DNA of 64,000 nucleotides from Mesorhizobium sp. LSHC420B00. GTDB lineage: Bacteria; Pseudomonadota; Alphaproteobacteria; Rhizobiales; Rhizobiaceae. Positions 9,601 through 16,567 of this stretch are shown here, one piece after another (position 1 is the first letter of the stretch; each line of letters begins with the position of its first letter). The stretch covers positions 359,592-423,591 of the forward strand of contig NZ_AYVY01000001.1 of NCBI RefSeq assembly GCF_000503055.1, written 5' to 3'. Made by a program: the position numbers and the translations under genes. The notes beneath the pieces are model-generated. The model worked only from the letters and a program-made list of their open reading frames with translations. It was not told the origin of the DNA and searched no databases.

Positions 9601-9829
9601 AGGTCATGCCCTGAACGCCGTTGATCTGCTGTTCGAGCGGCGTCGTCACCGTGTCGGCGACAACCTGCGCGCTGGCGCCCGGGTAGTGGGCGCTGACCAC
9701 GACCTGGGGCGGCGTGATGTCGGGAAACTGCGAGACGGGCAGCAGAAAATAACAAATGCCCCCGGCGAGCACCATGATGATGGCGATCGCCGACGCAAAG
9801 ATCGGACGATGAATGAAGAAGTTTACCAT
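6650..9829 (-). CDS. RND efflux transporter permease, HAE1 family
   Basis: A 1059-residue inner-membrane proton-driven drug or solvent exporter. It has the duplicated RND plan: N-terminal helix (FFIHRPIFASAIAIIM), a large periplasmic loop, transmembrane segments 2-6 around residues 340-500, a second loop, and segments 8-12 near 870-1020. The proton-relay aspartates are visible in GLVVDDAIVVVENV. The ATG at 9829 is preferred over a GTG at 9838 because it overlaps the stop codon of the upstream 91-residue gene (ATGGTAA), an arrangement typical of translational coupling, and has a GGGCGAGG element upstream. Probably repressed by the divergent TetR protein. Confidence 0.95.
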   Translation of the reverse strand: MVNFFIHRPIFASAIAIIMVLAGGICYFLLPVSQFPDITPPQVVVSAHYPGASAQVVADTVTTPLEQQINGVQGMTYMSSSSSNDGSSTITITFEVGYSLSTAAVDVQNRVSQAASSLPAIVNQGGVTIKKQNPNFVLIVDLTSPDGSVNPVTLSNLAYLQVVDPLKRLPGVGDVQIFGERRYSMRVWLDPDKLANLGITAVDVQNAVAEQNVQVAAGKIGQSPAPAGTAFEMQVNAVGRLSDPKEFGDIVVRANTANGSLVRLRDVARIELGALQYSSSAFFGKDPTVVLAVYQMPGSNALDLQQRVKDKMQELSARFPKGVSYAMHYDTTRFVSASMHDVLITLGEALVLVVAVVFIFLQSWRTTIIPTIAIPVSLVSTLVVMYMFGFSLNMLSLLGMVLAIGLVVDDAIVVVENVERQLEAGLKPLAATRTAMAEVTGPIIATTAVLMAVFVPVAFIPGVSGRLYNQFALTVAISFGISAFVSLTLTPALSAAFLRHRPETQFVLFRWFNMGFERLSHAYANGVRILIRLRWIMLGLFAAGLVATYFVWQRLPSTFLPVEDQGYFFVVIQLPDGASLERTDAVAQKARDILQNTPGVDIVGSISGLNFLTSAAQSNSAVEFAILKPWDERGPDQSASKLVADVRNKLLQIPEAFALSFDPPSIPGIGTTGGFEFQVEDLTGRGSVALNDATQAVIAEARKQPELNPQQLFSSFSTSTPQFNYDLDRAKAKLLGLNLPDVFNTLQIYLGSLYVNDFNLFGRTFRVTIQADKDSRAGPADISRLYVRNASGGMVPLSTLGKLVPIVGPETVPHYNNNASALINGGAAPGFSSGQAVAAMERAAATALPRDFGYEWTGITYQELKAGSIASVVFGLAIVFVFLILAAQYESWAMPFMVLLAVPLALFGAFVVLWLRGMQIDVYSQIGFVMLIGLAAKNAILIVEFARRRREEGLSIVDAAMEAARLRLRPILMTAFAFILGVLPLMFATGAGAASRQSIGTTVFGGMVAATILSLVFVPVFYAVIEQLRERRSESEPVSETTEQPTAEPAFEPLAEAAE

Positions 9830-10098
9830 GAGATGCACGCCTCGCCCGATGCTCTGGCCCGGCCAAAGGCCCTGGCCACCCTGGACAGTCGCCGGCTGCG
9901 CGTTGAGCCGGAATCTTCGAGAAAGCCGAAATCTTGCAGCGGGCGACGCGGCGCGTTGCGGCGCTCGGCCTGCTCGTCCGCCAGCGCACGCAGCATCGCC
10001 TCGAAAGACCGCGGGTCGACGCGGTCGGCCTTCATCAGCATGCGGATCATCGGATCCTTCACAACTTCATCGATCGTCAGATCATTGCGCTGCGACAT
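9823..10098 (-). CDS. Small conserved-looking protein coupled to the RND pump
   Basis: A 91-residue soluble protein beginning MSQRNDLTIDEVVKDPMIRM, with an acidic helical N-terminal half and an arginine-rich C-terminal third. I do not recognise a named family. It is the first gene of the efflux operon: the ATG at 10098 has AGGAG nine bases upstream and the stop overlaps the pump start by seven bases, so it is probably translated and coupled to the pump. The segment DPMIRMLMKADRVDP has an amphipathic-helix look. It could be a modulator of pump synthesis or assembly, but nothing in the sequence proves that. Confidence 0.7.
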   Translation of the reverse strand: MSQRNDLTIDEVVKDPMIRMLMKADRVDPRSFEAMLRALADEQAERRNAPRRPLQDFGFLEDSGSTRSRRLSRVARAFGRARASGEACISW

Positions 10099-10252
10099 CG
10101 AAGCGGCTCCTGGTTTTTGGCGATCCGCGGCAGGCCGCGGATCGGGTGTTCTCTTGCTCGCCGGCCGAGGCCGTAAGGTGCGGTTCGTCCCCTTGCCGAT
10201 TGGGCGGGGCTGATGGCCGGCACTTGCGAGTTTGACATGATGCAATGCGGGT

Positions 10253-10293
10253 GTTACAGGTAAGTAACATCTCTAACGTTACAGACCGGTAAC
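10253..10293. promoter_or_regulatory. Two TetR-type operators between the efflux operon and its regulator
   Basis: GTTACAGGTAAGTAAC (10253-10268) and GTTACAGACCGGTAAC (10278-10293) share the form GTTAC-N6-GTAAC and start 25 bases apart. They sit in the divergent promoter region between the 91-residue gene and the TetR gene. Identical arms and spacing in two copies argue for one dimeric repressor binding both. Confidence 0.75.
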
Positions 10294-10350
10294 ACCCTAG
10301 TCAAGAGGTGCACCGAGGGAATTTCGGGAAACGCAATCACGGAGGTTTTG

Positions 10351-10932
10351 ATGACAGACGGTGTTGTGGAGCGTGTTCGCCCCCGGGACAGGATCCTGGA
10401 GACGGCACGGGACATGTTTCACAAGCATGGCATTCGCGGCGTCGGCATCGACGCCATCACCGAGGCCGCCGGTACCAACAAGATGACGCTCTACCGGCAT
10501 TTCGAGTCCAAGGACGACCTGATCATCGAATGTCTGCGGGCGACCGCCTGCAGCGCCAACGCGATGTGGGAAAAGTTCGAGGCCGAGAATCCGGGCGACA
10601 AACTGGCGCAACTGCACGCCTGGGTCCGGATGGCGGCCGATTGCCTGATGTCGGATCGTCGCGGTTGCGACATGGCCAACGCCGCCATCGAGCTGAGCGA
10701 GACCGATCATCCGGCAAGGCAAGTGATCAAGGAACTCAAGGAAGCGCAGCGCGAGCGGCTGGTCTCGCTGTGTCGCGATGCCGGCATCGGCCAGGCCGAA
10801 CTTCTCGCCGACACGCTGTCGCTTCTGCTCGAGGGCGCCCGTGTCAGCCTGCAAAGCGTCGGCGCCGAAGGCCCGAGCGCGCAGTTCGTCCGCATGGCGG
10901 AAGGCCTGATCACTTCTTTCAGGGCCAGATAG
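10351..10932 (+). CDS. TetR/AcrR-family transcriptional regulator
   Basis: A 193-residue repressor-type regulator. The helix-turn-helix occupies residues 10-55 (ILETARDMFHKHGIRGVGID, then TEAAGTNKMTLYRHF), followed by a helical ligand-binding domain. The ATG at 10351 has GGAGG six bases upstream; a TTG one codon earlier is less likely. It is divergent from the RND efflux operon with two GTTAC-N6-GTAAC repeats between them, the usual arrangement for a drug-responsive repressor controlling both itself and the pump. The inducing ligand is unknown. Confidence 0.92.
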   Translation: MTDGVVERVRPRDRILETARDMFHKHGIRGVGIDAITEAAGTNKMTLYRHFESKDDLIIECLRATACSANAMWEKFEAENPGDKLAQLHAWVRMAADCLMSDRRGCDMANAAIELSETDHPARQVIKELKEAQRERLVSLCRDAGIGQAELLADTLSLLLEGARVSLQSVGAEGPSAQFVRMAEGLITSFRAR

Positions 10933-11240
10933 TCTCGCAAGCGGCGAAACCATTGACAGCTCGTTGGTTACGAGCCGCGCCGCCGAGCGCTCTTTCGTCC
11001 CATTCGGATGTGTCGTCACCACACTTCTCCGTCTGCCGCCGCGCCATTCCTTGCGCGGCGTATTGCTTGTTGGTTGTGAGGGCAAGATAGGGCCGGCAGC
11101 GAATTGGTGAGAGTGACAAGTGTGACAGGATTCCGCCCGGAAATGCCGTGGCGATCTCAGCGAAGGCCCATCGATTCGCGGATCGGTACTCGTCCCGGTG
11201 ATAGTCATGGCCCCAGCCTTGGCCGATACCTCAGAGCCGG
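10933..11240. other. Gene-free stretch between the TetR gene and the small RNA
   Basis: About 300 bases with no open frame that has gene-like features and no recognised motif. It separates two convergent transcription units, the TetR gene and the small RNA. Frames crossing it lack ribosome sites and homology. Confidence 0.5.
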
Positions 11241-11361
11241 AACGAAAAAAGCCCGCTGCCGGGAGGAGGTGGCAGCGGGCTTGATTTTCGAATGCGGTGC
11301 GGGAGGAGGTGCACCGAATTCAACGTCGGCATCGCATCTGGGAGGAGTAGATGGCCGACGC
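11241..11361 (-). ncRNA. Small trans-acting RNA of the alpha-r14/NfeR1 type
   Basis: Three consecutive hairpins on the minus strand each present an anti-Shine-Dalgarno loop. Hairpin 1 (11324-11360) has stem CGTCGGC/GCCGACG plus CATCT/AGATG and loop ACTCCTCCC. Hairpin 2 (11295-11316) has a 6-base stem CGGTGC/GCACCG and loop ACCTCCTCCC. Hairpin 3 (11249-11282) has a 12-base stem AAGCCCGCTGCC/GGCAGCGGGCTT with the same loop, followed on the minus strand by a T-run, so it is also the terminator. Three CCUCCUCCC loops in a roughly 120-base RNA are the hallmark of the rhizobial alpha-r14 family, including S. meliloti NfeR1. The 5' end is inferred from the promoter. Confidence 0.8.
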
Positions 11362-11366
11362 TTATG

Positions 11367-11395
11367 AACTTACTGGTTGCCCAATGATTCGGCAA
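11367..11395 (-). promoter_or_regulatory. Candidate promoter of the small RNA
   Basis: On the minus strand TTGCCG (11390-11395) and TAAGTT (11367-11372) are separated by 17 bases. Transcription would then start near 11361, exactly at the foot of the first hairpin, giving an RNA of about 120 bases. Confidence 0.45.
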
Positions 11396-11484
11396 CCACA
11401 AAAGTTGCATAGCTGATGTGCAGATTTGCGGTATCAACCGAATTTTAACGATCGAGGCCGAGCGAACACCGCCCTCGCGCGGCA

Positions 11485-12507
11485 TCACTGCACCGGGACA
11501 TTTTCCTTGAAGATCAGGCGCGGCTCGATGAATTTCCGCGTCAGATAGGGCGCCGACGAGGCGATCGAGCCGAGCAGGCGAATGACCGACTGTTCGGCGA
11601 TCAGCCTGGCATTCTGGTCGATGACGACGTCGAGCAGATCGTCGACGAGATAGCCGCGCGTTTCGCGCGTCAGATCATGGCAGATGAACACCGGCTTTTT
11701 CTGCGGTCTGGCTTCGAGCAACGCTTTCGCCACGCCTGATCGTCCGGCGCCGATACAGTAGATGCCGAGCAGCTCCGGCTCGTTGTGCAGCGCCTTCATG
11801 GTCGCGGTGTAACTGACCCCCGGCTCGTCGTTGATCTCGACGGCACTGGTGACGGTCAGATTGGGGAACTCCTCGCCGAGCACGGAGCGAAAGCCCATTT
11901 CGCGTTCCTCGTGGCCGCGATAGGAACGTGAGCCGACCACCATCGCCAGATGGCCTTTGCGGCCGCCGAGGAACCGTCCCATCAGCAGCGCCGCGGTGCG
12001 GCCCGCCACCCGGTTGTCGATACCGACATAGGCCGAGCGGGGCGCGCCCGGAACGTCGGACACCAGCGTGACTAGGCGGATGCCGGCCTCGACGATCTCG
12101 CGCAAGATGTTGCGCGTCCTTGGATGATCGACGGCAATGACGCCGACCCCGTTCGCCTTGAGGGAGAGGTTTTCGACGGCTGTCTGTAAGGCGCTCGGCG
12201 AAATGCCGGTGAGCTTATGGATGCGGCAGGAGGCGACCAGCGGCAGGCGCGCCGCATAATCCTCGATGTGCCTGGCCAGATCGGCCATGAAGGCATTGCT
12301 GCCGATCGGCAGGAAGAATTCGAGATGCGCCGGCCGCGAGGGCAACGCGACCTGGTCGACAACCGGCAGATAGCCGAGCTGCTTGGCCGCCTCCATTACG
12401 CGCTGCCGGTTGGCGGCACTCGCCCCCGGCCGGTTGTTGAGCACACGGTCGACCGTCGCGGTCGACAGGCCGCAGCTCCTGGCAATATCCGAAACGGTGG
12501 CTTTCAT
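11485..12507 (-). CDS. LacI-family transcriptional regulator of the adjacent ABC transporter
   Basis: A 340-residue regulator. Residues 4-50 are the LacI DNA-binding domain (VSDIARSCGLSTATVDRVLN), with hinge helix, and the remainder is a periplasmic-binding-protein-like effector domain ending in a segment (FIEPRLIFKENVPV) typical of sugar-responsive members. The ATG at 12507 begins directly at the helix-turn-helix. It is the last gene of the operon with the ribose-type ABC transporter, 50 bases after the ATPase gene, and probably senses the transported sugar. The small RNA gene lies just downstream on the same strand with about 120 bases between. Confidence 0.92.
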   Translation of the reverse strand: MKATVSDIARSCGLSTATVDRVLNNRPGASAANRQRVMEAAKQLGYLPVVDQVALPSRPAHLEFFLPIGSNAFMADLARHIEDYAARLPLVASCRIHKLTGISPSALQTAVENLSLKANGVGVIAVDHPRTRNILREIVEAGIRLVTLVSDVPGAPRSAYVGIDNRVAGRTAALLMGRFLGGRKGHLAMVVGSRSYRGHEEREMGFRSVLGEEFPNLTVTSAVEINDEPGVSYTATMKALHNEPELLGIYCIGAGRSGVAKALLEARPQKKPVFICHDLTRETRGYLVDDLLDVVIDQNARLIAEQSVIRLLGSIASSAPYLTRKFIEPRLIFKENVPVQ

Positions 12508-12557
12508 CTCGCAACCATGTGGCGATGCGATCCAGTGCCTCGGCGGTCAGCCGGCGG

Positions 12558-13352
12558 TCAGTCGTGCCGCTTTGTGCGCTCGACCAGCGCGTCGTGGATC
12601 TCCTTGTCCGACATGCCGGTGATGACGCGTTCGACTTCGGCGACGCTGGTCTTCTTCGGGTCGATATCGTCGGCGACCACCTTGCCGCGGCGCATGACGA
12701 CGATGCGGTCGACCACCTGGAAGACGTGGTGGATGTTGTGGGCGATGAAGATGCAGGAATGGCCGGAATCGCGGGCGCTGCGCACGAAGCTTAGAACGCC
12801 TTGCGTTTCGGCGACGCCGAGATTGTTGGTCGGCTCGTCGAGGATGATGAGGTCGCTGTCGAAATGCATGGCGCGTGCAATCGCCACCGCCTGCCGCTCG
12901 CCGCCGGAGAGCGAGCCGATCGGCGTCGTCGGCGGAATGTTCTTCGAGATGCCGACCTGCTTGAGCAGGTCGCGGGCAACCACGTTCATCGCCTCCTGGT
13001 CCATGCGGTTGAGGAAACGCGGCGGCTTGATCGGCTCGCGTCCAAGGAACAGGTTGCGGGCGATCGACAGTTGCGTCACCAGCGCCGAGTCCTGGTAGAT
13101 CGTCTCGATGCCGTGGGCGATGGCGTCGCTGGTGCTGCGCAAATTTACCCTCTTGCCGCGGATGAAGATGTCGCCGCTGGTCAGCGGGACCGCGCCCGAC
13201 AGCACCTTGATCAGCGTCGACTTGCCGGCGCCATTGTCGCCGAGCAGTCCGACGATCTCCCTTTCGTTGACATGGAAATTGGCATCAACCAGCGCCTGAA
13301 CGCGGCCATAGGACTTGCGGATGTTCGTCATGCGGATCAGCGGCTCGACCAT
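12558..13352 (-). CDS. Sugar ABC transporter ATP-binding protein, single-domain CUT2 type
   Basis: A 264-residue ATPase that energises sugar import. Visible are Walker A GDNGAGKSTLIKVLSG (about residues 36-51), the signature LSGGERQAVAIARAM and Walker B LIILDEPTNNLG. Classical CUT2 ATPases such as RbsA are fused duplicates of about 500 residues; this is a single-domain version like the rhizobial fructose ATPase FrcA. It lies four bases after the permease gene, within the same operon. The substrate is unknown but should be a monosaccharide or polyol. Confidence 0.93.
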   Translation of the reverse strand: MVEPLIRMTNIRKSYGRVQALVDANFHVNEREIVGLLGDNGAGKSTLIKVLSGAVPLTSGDIFIRGKRVNLRSTSDAIAHGIETIYQDSALVTQLSIARNLFLGREPIKPPRFLNRMDQEAMNVVARDLLKQVGISKNIPPTTPIGSLSGGERQAVAIARAMHFDSDLIILDEPTNNLGVAETQGVLSFVRSARDSGHSCIFIAHNIHHVFQVVDRIVVMRRGKVVADDIDPKKTSVAEVERVITGMSDKEIHDALVERTKRHD

Positions 13353-13356
13353 CGTC

Positions 13357-14343
13357 TCAAGTCCCTGCCTGATGCCGGCGTTCCAGCCAGGAGTGGAGCG
13401 CCATCATGCCGAGGATGATAGCGCCGATGAAGATGTTGTAGGCAAGGCCCGGCACACCGATCAGCACGATGCCGTTGCGCATCACGCGCAGGATCAGGAT
13501 ACCGAGCACTGTGCCGATGATGGTGCCGCGCCCGCCGGTCAGCGCCGTACCGCCGATCACCACCATGGCGATGACTTCGAGCTCGTAGCCGGTGCCGCTG
13601 TTGGGGTTGGCCGCCGAGGTGCGCAGCGAGCTGATGACGCCGGCAAGCGAGGCCAGGATCGACGACAGGATGAACAGGCCGATCTTGACGCCGCTGACAT
13701 TGACGCCGCGCGCCCTTGCAGCGCTTGGGTTGCCGCCGGCCGCCTGGATCCAGTTGCCGGTCCGGCTCTGCGTCAGCACGTAGCCGAGCGCGACTGCGGC
13801 CGCGATGAACCAGAACAGCGACATATAGATACGGAACGGCCCGATGAAGAAATCGCCGACCAGCGCTTCCGCAAGCCAGCTGCCCTCGGCGCTCCAGGTC
13901 CTCTGCGGAAACCCGTTGGTGACGAACAAAGCGGTGCCGCGCACCACCAGCAGCATGCCCAGCGTCACCAGGAAGGACGGGATCTTGAGCTGCGTCACGA
14001 ACCAGCCATTGACCAGCCCGATGAAGGCGGCAACCACCAGGGCAACGGCGAAGGCGGCTTCAAGCGAGGTGAGACCGCTGTTGAACAGCGTCCACATCAG
14101 GACCGGCGAGAAGCCGAACACCGAGCCGACCGAGAGGTCGAATTCGCCCGATGTCATCAGCAGTGTCATCGCCAGCGCGATCAGCCCGAGTTCGACCGTG
14201 AAGGCCAGCGTGTTCGAGATGTTCTGCGGCGACAGGAAGTCGTGATTGATGCCCCAGAACACGGCAATCTCGACGACAAGCAGCACGAAAGGCCCGAACT
14301 CTGGCCGCGCGATCGAGCGTTGGATAAGGGAACGATTTTCCAC
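13357..14343 (-). CDS. Sugar ABC transporter permease, RbsC/FrcC type
   Basis: A 328-residue inner-membrane permease with about ten hydrophobic helices, including FGPFVLLVVEIAVFWGINHDF near the N-terminus. The family block ANPNSGTGYELEVIAMVVIG, followed by GGTALTGGRGTIIGTVLG, is clearly present near residues 230-265; this is the conserved cytoplasmic region of the CUT2 permeases that contacts the ATPase. It is placed between the binding-protein and ATPase genes of one operon, which is the standard CUT2 order in rhizobia. Confidence 0.94.
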   Translation of the reverse strand: MENRSLIQRSIARPEFGPFVLLVVEIAVFWGINHDFLSPQNISNTLAFTVELGLIALAMTLLMTSGEFDLSVGSVFGFSPVLMWTLFNSGLTSLEAAFAVALVVAAFIGLVNGWFVTQLKIPSFLVTLGMLLVVRGTALFVTNGFPQRTWSAEGSWLAEALVGDFFIGPFRIYMSLFWFIAAAVALGYVLTQSRTGNWIQAAGGNPSAARARGVNVSGVKIGLFILSSILASLAGVISSLRTSAANPNSGTGYELEVIAMVVIGGTALTGGRGTIIGTVLGILILRVMRNGIVLIGVPGLAYNIFIGAIILGMMALHSWLERRHQAGT

Positions 14344-14450
14344 CTTGGACCCGCGATAGGATTGGAACTGGCCGAGACGGCAACCGGCTTCGGCGGAATG
14401 ATGCGACAGTCACGGCCGCCGGAGCGGCCGTGACCAACTCGATCGCGGAT

Positions 14451-15383
14451 TTATTTGCCGGACAGGATCTTGTCGTAGACTGCCGCGGTGTCCTTCTCGT
14501 ACAGCGCGCCGGTGATCACGTCGAAGCCGGGCGGAATGCCGCTCGCCGCCATGTTGGCGAGCGAGAGCGCGACGTAGCTGGTCGCCTGCGGATCCTGCCA
14601 CTGGCCGGCATTGACGTAGCCGTTCAGCACTTCCTGGGTGGTATCGAGCGAGTTGCCCCAGCCGACAACCGGGATTTCGCCCGGCTTGACGCCGACCTGG
14701 TCGAACACTCGCTTGATCGAACCGGTGACAAGGTCGCCGAGACCGATGACCGCCTTGACCTTGGCCCTGTTGGCGGTGAGGTAATCGACCATGCGGTTGA
14801 TCACTTCGGCCTGGTCGAGCGTCGCTTCGGTGATTTCATAAGTGATGCCGAGCGGCTCGAAGACGCTCTTGATGCCTTCCTCTTCCTGGACGCCATAGGT
14901 GGCGCCGGGAATTTCGACCGGCATCCAGACGAAGTCGCCCTTCTTCACCAGGCCCTTGTCGACCAAGTACTGCGCCCAATGCTTGCCGAAGGTGACGTTG
15001 TCGCCGCCGACATAGGCGTTGAAATCCGCTTTCGGGTCGGGCGTGTTGAAGTTGATGATCGGGATGTTCGCCGCCCGCGCTTCCTTGACGATCTCGACAA
15101 GGCTGCCCGGATCGGGGCTGGTGGTGGTGATGCCGTCGGCCTTGGCGGCGATTGCGGCGCGAACGGCTTCCTGCTGCGACGCCACGTCACCATTGTGGAA
15201 CGAGGTGTTGACGGTATTGCCGGTGTCCGTCGCCCATTGCTTGGCGCCGGCAAGGAAGTAGGTCCAGACCGGATCGGCCGGGCCGCCATGCGAAATCCAG
15301 TAGAATGTCTTGGCCTGTGCCGCGGCCGGAATGGCCAGCGCCACCACCAAGCCAAGTACAAGCAGTCTTAGCCTCGTCAGCAT
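14451..15383 (-). CDS. Sugar ABC transporter substrate-binding protein
   Basis: A 310-residue periplasmic binding protein of the ribose/galactose type. A signal peptide (MLTRLRLLVLGLVVALAIP, cleavage near AAAQA-KTFYW) is followed by the two-lobed fold: DGITTTSPDPGSL near residue 95 and a conserved VIGLGDLVTGSI near 225. The ATG at 15383 was chosen for its strong GGGAGGAAAT ribosome site and the signal peptide; the longer frame has neither. First gene of the operon. A second GGGAGGAGGAG block lies in the leader at 15409-15419, so the mRNA has two sites complementary to the loops of the small RNA at 11.3 kb. Confidence 0.93.
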   Translation of the reverse strand: MLTRLRLLVLGLVVALAIPAAAQAKTFYWISHGGPADPVWTYFLAGAKQWATDTGNTVNTSFHNGDVASQQEAVRAAIAAKADGITTTSPDPGSLVEIVKEARAANIPIINFNTPDPKADFNAYVGGDNVTFGKHWAQYLVDKGLVKKGDFVWMPVEIPGATYGVQEEEGIKSVFEPLGITYEITEATLDQAEVINRMVDYLTANRAKVKAVIGLGDLVTGSIKRVFDQVGVKPGEIPVVGWGNSLDTTQEVLNGYVNAGQWQDPQATSYVALSLANMAASGIPPGFDVITGALYEKDTAAVYDKILSGK

Positions 15384-15739
15384 TTGATTTCCTCCCATTT
15401 GAACCGAACTCCTCCTCCCACGACGATCGCGGCGAAAAACCGTGCGCGGCAAAAACCGTGATCGTATTCTGCCAGCGTCGACCTGGGTGCATCAGAGCAT
15501 CCCCTTTTTCGATCGATGGCAAGCCTTCATCTGCCAGTGGTAGTTGGCGCATCCGCAGGCGCCATCAGAGCTACCATCAGATTGCATCAGTTTGCGTGAT
15601 ATTTCCAGGCAGGCGATTCCTGGACTGCGCCGGCCGGATTGCTCCCGGCGCCCATCTACTCCAAATGACCATGACGCCCTTTGTCGTGGGCGCTGCGGGC
15701 CTGTTTGATACCGAAGACCTCAGGTTCCGGGTGTCAAGA
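15384..15739. other. Gene-free leader and spacer upstream of the CUT2 operon
   Basis: About 355 bases without a gene. On the minus strand it holds the leader of the binding-protein mRNA, with the purine block GGGAGGAGGAG at 15409-15419, a short direct repeat AAAAACCGTG (twice between 15436 and 15462) and three nearby CATCAG words between 15560 and 15595. No clear operator or terminator was found. Confidence 0.45.
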
Positions 15740-16567
15740 TCAGCCCTTGATCCAGGCCGGGTCGCGAAAATTGTCCCATGTGGCACCGATGCCTGCATCG
15801 ACCGGAATGGCAGCGCCTGTAATGCCATTGGCTATGGGCGAGGCGACGAACGCAATCGCCGCTGCGATGTCACGCGGTGTCAGCACCCGGCCGAGCGGAT
15901 GCCGCTCGGCGTAGGAGGCGAGGATCTCGTCACCATTCGGCAGCGCTGCCAGCCGTCCGGCCAGCAGCGGCGTATGGGTCACGCTCGGGCAGACGCAATT
16001 GACCGTGACCCGGTCCCGCGCCAGGTCGAGCGCCGCCGCGCGGGCAAGGTTGAGCAGCGCTCCCTTCGACACGCAGTAGGAGAACATGCCGTGCTCGGCC
16101 TGCAGCCCATCGAGGCTGGAGAGCAGCACGATGGCGCCGCTCTTTTGCTTGCGCATGCCCTTGGCCGCCTCGCGCACCACCAGGAACGAGCCTCGCACGT
16201 TGACGCCCATCACCTGTTCGAAATCCTCGACCGAGGTCTCGAACACCGGGCCGCCGGCGCCAAGCACGCCGGCACAGGCCACGGCGACATCGATTTCGCC
16301 AAGCTGCTTGCGCGTCGCTGCAAAGGCATCGGCGACGGTCTTCTCATGACCGGCATCGCCTTCGAAGGCGATCGCTTTCCGACCGATGTGCTTGACCTGC
16401 CTGGCGGTGTCTGCAGCAGCGCCCGCGGTCCAGTCGAGGATCGCGACATCGGCGCCGAGATCGGCCAGCGTCAGCGCCGTCTCGCGGCCTATGCCCGAGC
16501 CGCCGCCCGTGATGAAGGCGACCTTGCCTTGATAGGAAAGTCCGGGAAATGAGTCGCGCGGGCTCAT
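15740..16567 (-). CDS. Short-chain dehydrogenase/reductase
   Basis: A 275-residue NAD(P)-dependent oxidoreductase of the classical SDR type. The cofactor motif TGGGSGIGRE is near residue 20, NNAG-equivalent ACAGVLG near 98, and the catalytic serine and YxxxK are visible in LLSSLDG and YCVSK. The ATG at 16567 was chosen because it overlaps the stop of the SMP-30 gene by four bases (ATGA); the upstream extension is noise. Last gene of the five-gene transporter operon. Paired with a lactonase, it likely oxidises the imported sugar to a lactone, or a later intermediate. Confidence 0.9.
   Translation of the reverse strand: MSPRDSFPGLSYQGKVAFITGGGSGIGRETALTLADLGADVAILDWTAGAAADTARQVKHIGRKAIAFEGDAGHEKTVADAFAATRKQLGEIDVAVACAGVLGAGGPVFETSVEDFEQVMGVNVRGSFLVVREAAKGMRKQKSGAIVLLSSLDGLQAEHGMFSYCVSKGALLNLARAAALDLARDRVTVNCVCPSVTHTPLLAGRLAALPNGDEILASYAERHPLGRVLTPRDIAAAIAFVASPIANGITGAAIPVDAGIGATWDNFRDPAWIKG

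Noticed and set aside
8744..10213. Open frame of nearly 490 codons opposite the pump gene start
   Set aside because: Antisense shadow with no ribosome site or family signature; it crosses the operator region.
10297..11208. Minus-strand frame of about 300 codons across the TetR gene
   Set aside because: Overlaps the strongly supported TetR gene and has no homology or start signal.
13315..14433. Open frame of 370 codons opposite the CUT2 permease
   Set aside because: Composition is low-complexity (H, D, Q and R rich), complementary to hydrophobic codons of a real membrane protein.
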